Assembly: GCA_903912795.1 (NCBI GenBank)
Contig: CAIWIS010000890.1
Span: 1-8,692, forward strand
Origin: an uncultured Bacteroidales bacterium
GTDB lineage: Bacteria; Bacteroidota; Bacteroidia; Bacteroidales; Paludibacteraceae
Reading direction: 5' to 3'
Length of the DNA stretch: 8,692 nucleotides
Below are positions 5,598 to 8,692 of this stretch, piece by piece. Position 1 is the first letter of the stretch; every line of letters starts with the position of its first letter. Both the position numbers and the translations under genes were made by a program. A model generated the notes under the pieces. That model was not told the DNA's origin, did no database searches, and was given only the letters and a program-made list of their open reading frames with translations.

Positions 5598-5615
5598 AGA
5601 AGCATGCGCATTTAT

Positions 5616-5640
5616 CTGTCAATAGATGGACAGCTTTTTT
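5616..5640 (+). terminator. possible intrinsic terminator ahead of the second surface-protein gene
   Basis: CTGTC (5616-5620) pairs with GACAG (5629-5633) around an 8-nt loop, followed by C and six T (5635-5640). The stem is short for a terminator. It lies only 57 nt before the next ATG, so it could end readthrough from the first gene or act as an attenuator-like element if transcription starts upstream of it. Confidence 0.42.
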
Positions 5641-5657
5641 ATAAATCGAAGTAAAAC

Positions 5658-5688
5658 AACTAATTAATTCACAACTATAATTCTTAGT
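5658..5688 (+). promoter_or_regulatory. conserved 31-nt leader, copy 2
   Basis: It is the counterpart of 2229-2259, with 28 of 31 identical bases, placed 9 nt before the ATG. Further upstream the two intergenic regions show no similarity, so conservation begins sharply near 5658. This argues either for selection on the leader or for it being the edge of the duplicated segment. Confidence 0.6.
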
Positions 5689-5697
5689 ATAAACATC

Positions 5698-8692
5698 ATG
5701 AAAAAGACTTTATTATCTTTGGTTTCTTTTTTTCTTTTAATTTCATTCAGCCAGCTTCATGCAACAATCGAGCTTGGAAGTCCAATTATTACAAGTTCGG
5801 TGAACTCACTTTCCGACTTTAAATATACAGTTGGTGGTGGTCCTTCAGTAGAACAAGCATTTACAGTAAGTGCACAAAATCTCACCTCAAACCTCGTTGT
5901 GTCTGCACCCACAAATTATGAAATATCTCCAATTTCTGGTGCTTCGTTTGTTTCGATGAATAGCATTGCAATTGCTCATTCAGCTGGTACGGTTAGCGAT
6001 ATTATACTTTATGTGCGATTAAAATCAGGGCTATCTGTAAATAGTTATATTGGTGATATTAGTATTACATCGTCTGGTGCTACAACAAAGATTATCACAT
6101 TATCAGGAAATGTAACTAATCCTCCATTAATTACTACTTCTGTAGTTAGCATTACGGGATTATCTAATTTTTATGATGTTGGACAATCAATTGTGAAGTC
6201 ATTCGAAGTGAGTGGTACCGATTTGAAATCAGGTATTACAATAGCTGCTCCTTATAATTTTGAAATTTCAAAAACCTCAGGTTCTGGATTTACAAGTTCA
6301 TCTATTTCATTGCCACTTTCAGGTTCTGGAATTGCACCAACAACTATTTATGTCCGATTATATCCATACACCTATCCTGTGTATGACTATAGTGGTAATT
6401 TAACTCTTTCATCTACAGGTGCAGAAACCAAAACTGTTTCGCTTACGGCAAGGAGCTCTTATAAACCCAACATAGTTGTTTCTACAAATACAATAAGTGG
6501 AATTAATTATTTTACAGGTTCTGGACCTTCGGCTCAGCAGTCGTTTACTTTAAATGCCAACTACCTTATTGATAATTTGACAGTTACAGCGCCTACCAAT
6601 TTTGAAATTTCTACCATTGGTGGCAGTGGGTTTAATGGACAGTCTTCGATTACATTTAACGCTACTAATTATTCGCTGGCTACGACTACTATTTATGTGC
6701 GATTAAAAGCAGGCTTGATCGCAAATAATTATAGTGAAAATTTAACTTGTACGACATCTTATGGATCAACTAGAACAATTGCATTAAGTGGTAGTGTGAC
6801 AAATCAACCAATGTTAATTGTAACCGGGAGCCCTTTAGGCGACCTTAATTATAATTTGAATACTGGACCGTCAGTTGAAAAGTCATTTACGATAAGTGGT
6901 TCATCGCTTAGTTCATTGGTGTTTATATATGCACCGATTAATTTTGAAATCTCTACAACTTCAGGTAGTGCATTTTCGGCATCGAATTCAATTATTTTAC
7001 CGCAATCAGGTGGAAATGTTAGCTTAACAACTATTTATGTTCGACTAAAAGCAGGACTAAATGCAGGTAATTATTCTGAGAATGTAACAGTAGCATCAAC
7101 TGGTGCAACCAATCAATCGGTTGCACTTTCGGGAATGGTAGCTAATCCGAATGCGATTATTACGCTTTCCAAAAACTCAATTTCAAATATTGATTATATT
7201 AAAGGTAGTGGCCCTTCAGCGAATCAAAGCTTTAATGTTAATGCTTCGGGATTAACTAATGATGCGATAATAGCAACAACATCGAATTATGAGATTTCGA
7301 CAAACCCAACAAGTGGATTTAACAATACATTGACATTAAATCAGTTGAATGGGACAATAACAAGCACTACGATTTATGTGCGACTTAAATCAGGATTAAA
7401 TGTTGCAAGTTATGCAGGAAGTATTTCGATAGATGTTGCTGGCTCGCCAACACAAATTGTTAGTTTAAACGGAAATGTTACAATACCAGTTGGTATAAAT
7501 CTTTCTGAAACATCTTTTTCAGGGATGGATTATAATCAGGGGGCTGGGCCTTCAGTTGAGAAATCATTTCTGATTTCAGGATCAGCATTTACATCAGTTA
7601 TTATTGTTACGGCTCCAACAAATTTTGAGTTATCTACTAATTCAGGAGCTTCATTTTCCGCTACATCACAACTCATATTACAACCAGTTAATGGCATTGT
7701 TAACGAAACAACCATTTATGTTCGTCTAAAATCTGGTTTAAGTAATGCTACATATCAAGGAGATGTGTCGGTATCGTCGTCGGGTTATACTACAAAAAAC
7801 ATATCACTAACGGGTGCAGTAATTACCCCAATAACATTATTGCAAGATAATGCGTATTACGAACCGCGTAATAATGGTTTAATCTATTTGCAAAACAAAT
7901 GGTTATTCTCAAAAAACTTAGGAAACTACAATAATACATCAGATCTTTTAGGAAACACTAGTACAGTACGAAGTATGACAGTTCGCAATGGAAAAATGTT
8001 ATTTTGCAGCAGAAGTGCTGGAAACCAGATTGTAAGCGTTGATGGTGTTTCAGGGGTACGAAGCACACTGACATTAGCATCTAATGTGTTTACTTACATG
8101 GGGCGTAATAAAGCAAATACTGCTGACAGTGTTTATTTAACCCCTTTAGCATGCAACGACATAAAAGTTGATGCTGGAGGAAATGTATTGGTTGGTAATT
8201 TGACAACAAGCGGTACTTTACCTTATCAAATTTGGAAAATTGATTTGGCAACAGGTAATGGCTCTCTATTAATTGACCAAAAAGATTTGGCTACTTTATT
8301 TCCTGGAAAATCAATGCGTTTTGATTATTTTAATGTAACAGGAAATGTAAACGGATCTGCAATGATATATGCTGTTTGCGCATCACCACTTCCAGTTAAG
8401 GAGATGTTTCGTTGGACAATAACAAATGGAATAGCAAGTTCTACTCCTGAAATAATACCACTTAATATGGCACAAGATGCAATATTTGGTACAGCTGTAA
8501 TAGTACAACCTATTGATAATGAAAATTTTTGGATTGATGGTGATAAAACATTTCCGTTTATATACAATATCAATTCTGGGTATACCGATTCGTTTAAGAA
8601 TTATTCGGTAATTACAGATTCGGTAACTATGGTTGGCAACTTCTGGAAAATGTCTACAAATGTGAACGGGTTGAAAGAATTTAAAATTGGAG
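5698..8692 (+). CDS. paralogous large secreted surface protein: six Ig-like repeats, unknown propeller-like domain (3' end off window)
   Basis: The frame from the ATG at 5698 stays open to the last base, 998 codons without a stop. The signal peptide is MKKTLLSLVSFFLLISFSQLHA, probably cleaved after Ala22. Repeats lie at about 23-142, 143-255, 256-371, 372-484, 485-597 and 598-711. Repeats 1-4 and 6 match repeats 1-5 of the upstream paralogue, including the odd RLYPYTYP in repeat 2; repeat 5 is extra. From residue 712 the protein enters the same propeller-like domain (NKWLFSKNLGNY, VRNGKMLFCSRS, CNDIKVDAGGNVLVGN, QIWKI). The window ends inside it, roughly where residue 885 of the paralogue would be. 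A T9SS tail is expected beyond the edge but not seen. The start is fixed by the signal peptide and by the first 22 coding bases, which are identical to those of the paralogue. Function is unknown; surface adhesion or matrix binding is inferred. Confidence 0.92.
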   Translation, partial: MKKTLLSLVSFFLLISFSQLHATIELGSPIITSSVNSLSDFKYTVGGGPSVEQAFTVSAQNLTSNLVVSAPTNYEISPISGASFVSMNSIAIAHSAGTVSDIILYVRLKSGLSVNSYIGDISITSSGATTKIITLSGNVTNPPLITTSVVSITGLSNFYDVGQSIVKSFEVSGTDLKSGITIAAPYNFEISKTSGSGFTSSSISLPLSGSGIAPTTIYVRLYPYTYPVYDYSGNLTLSSTGAETKTVSLTARSSYKPNIVVSTNTISGINYFTGSGPSAQQSFTLNANYLIDNLTVTAPTNFEISTIGGSGFNGQSSITFNATNYSLATTTIYVRLKAGLIANNYSENLTCTTSYGSTRTIALSGSVTNQPMLIVTGSPLGDLNYNLNTGPSVEKSFTISGSSLSSLVFIYAPINFEISTTSGSAFSASNSIILPQSGGNVSLTTIYVRLKAGLNAGNYSENVTVASTGATNQSVALSGMVANPNAIITLSKNSISNIDYIKGSGPSANQSFNVNASGLTNDAIIATTSNYEISTNPTSGFNNTLTLNQLNGTITSTTIYVRLKSGLNVASYAGSISIDVAGSPTQIVSLNGNVTIPVGINLSETSFSGMDYNQGAGPSVEKSFLISGSAFTSVIIVTAPTNFELSTNSGASFSATSQLILQPVNGIVNETTIYVRLKSGLSNATYQGDVSVSSSGYTTKNISLTGAVITPITLLQDNAYYEPRNNGLIYLQNKWLFSKNLGNYNNTSDLLGNTSTVRSMTVRNGKMLFCSRSAGNQIVSVDGVSGVRSTLTLASNVFTYMGRNKANTADSVYLTPLACNDIKVDAGGNVLVGNLTTSGTLPYQIWKIDLATGNGSLLIDQKDLATLFPGKSMRFDYFNVTGNVNGSAMIYAVCASPLPVKEMFRWTITNGIASSTPEIIPLNMAQDAIFGTAVIVQPIDNENFWIDGDKTFPFIYNINSGYTDSFKNYSVITDSVTMVGNFWKMSTNVNGLKEFKIG
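7150..7488 (+). repeat. extra Ig-like repeat (unit 5) present only in the second paralogue
   Basis: This unit is exactly 339 nt (113 codons) long, an in-frame module, and has no counterpart between repeats 4 and 5 of the first protein. It keeps GPS..QSF, NYEIST, TIYVRLKSGL and SLNG, but replaces the usual VTAP with ATTS. It does not look like a recent copy of a neighbouring unit, so it was either gained some time ago or lost from the first gene. Confidence 0.8.

Overview
The window looks like AT-rich chromosome of a Bacteroidota (Bacteroidetes) species. Three things point there. The first large surface protein ends in what looks like a type IX secretion (T9SS) C-terminal sorting domain. A Bacteroidetes-type promoter pair (TTTG, then TAnnTTTG) lies upstream of it. 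The small transposase closely resembles the single-domain IS200-like proteins common in that phylum. I would not name a genus.

Layout. Positions 2-202 are the 3' end of a gene resembling NTF2-fold immunity proteins, whose N-terminus is off the window. Positions 330-965 encode an unrecognised membrane protein: an N-terminal hydrophobic segment with a possible but atypical lipobox, a Ser/Thr/Asp/Glu-rich linker, and three C-terminal membrane segments. Positions 966-2095 are a mobile-element island. An intact 153-residue HUH/Y1 (IS200-like, REP-associated type) transposase at 1465-1926 is surrounded by seven copies of a REP-like hairpin (A1-A7). Three long hairpins (B1-B3), two short GGTGC/GCACC hairpins and inverted TTTTCTACAAATAT arms lie on its 5' side. 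Part of the 5' cluster is an imperfect tandem duplication with a 210-bp period.

Positions 2268-5435 and 5698-8692 (running off the right edge) encode two paralogous, very large secreted proteins in the same orientation. Each has a signal peptide and a series of roughly 114-residue Ig-like beta-sandwich repeats (five in the first, six in the second), followed by a roughly 390-residue, probably propeller-like domain of unknown function. The first ends in the T9SS-type tail; the matching tail of the second would lie outside the window. The second gene was found by direct translation: it has no stop before the window ends. The paralogues share a 31-nt leader (28 identical bases) just upstream of the start codon and the first 22 coding bases. 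Repeat-by-repeat correspondence indicates duplication of a whole multi-repeat gene, followed by gain or loss of one repeat. The 262-nt gap between them holds four inverted repeats, the last with a T-run.

Nothing here is a proven new system. The best candidates for follow-up are the transposase with its REP-like array and the duplicated surface-protein pair with its shared leader.
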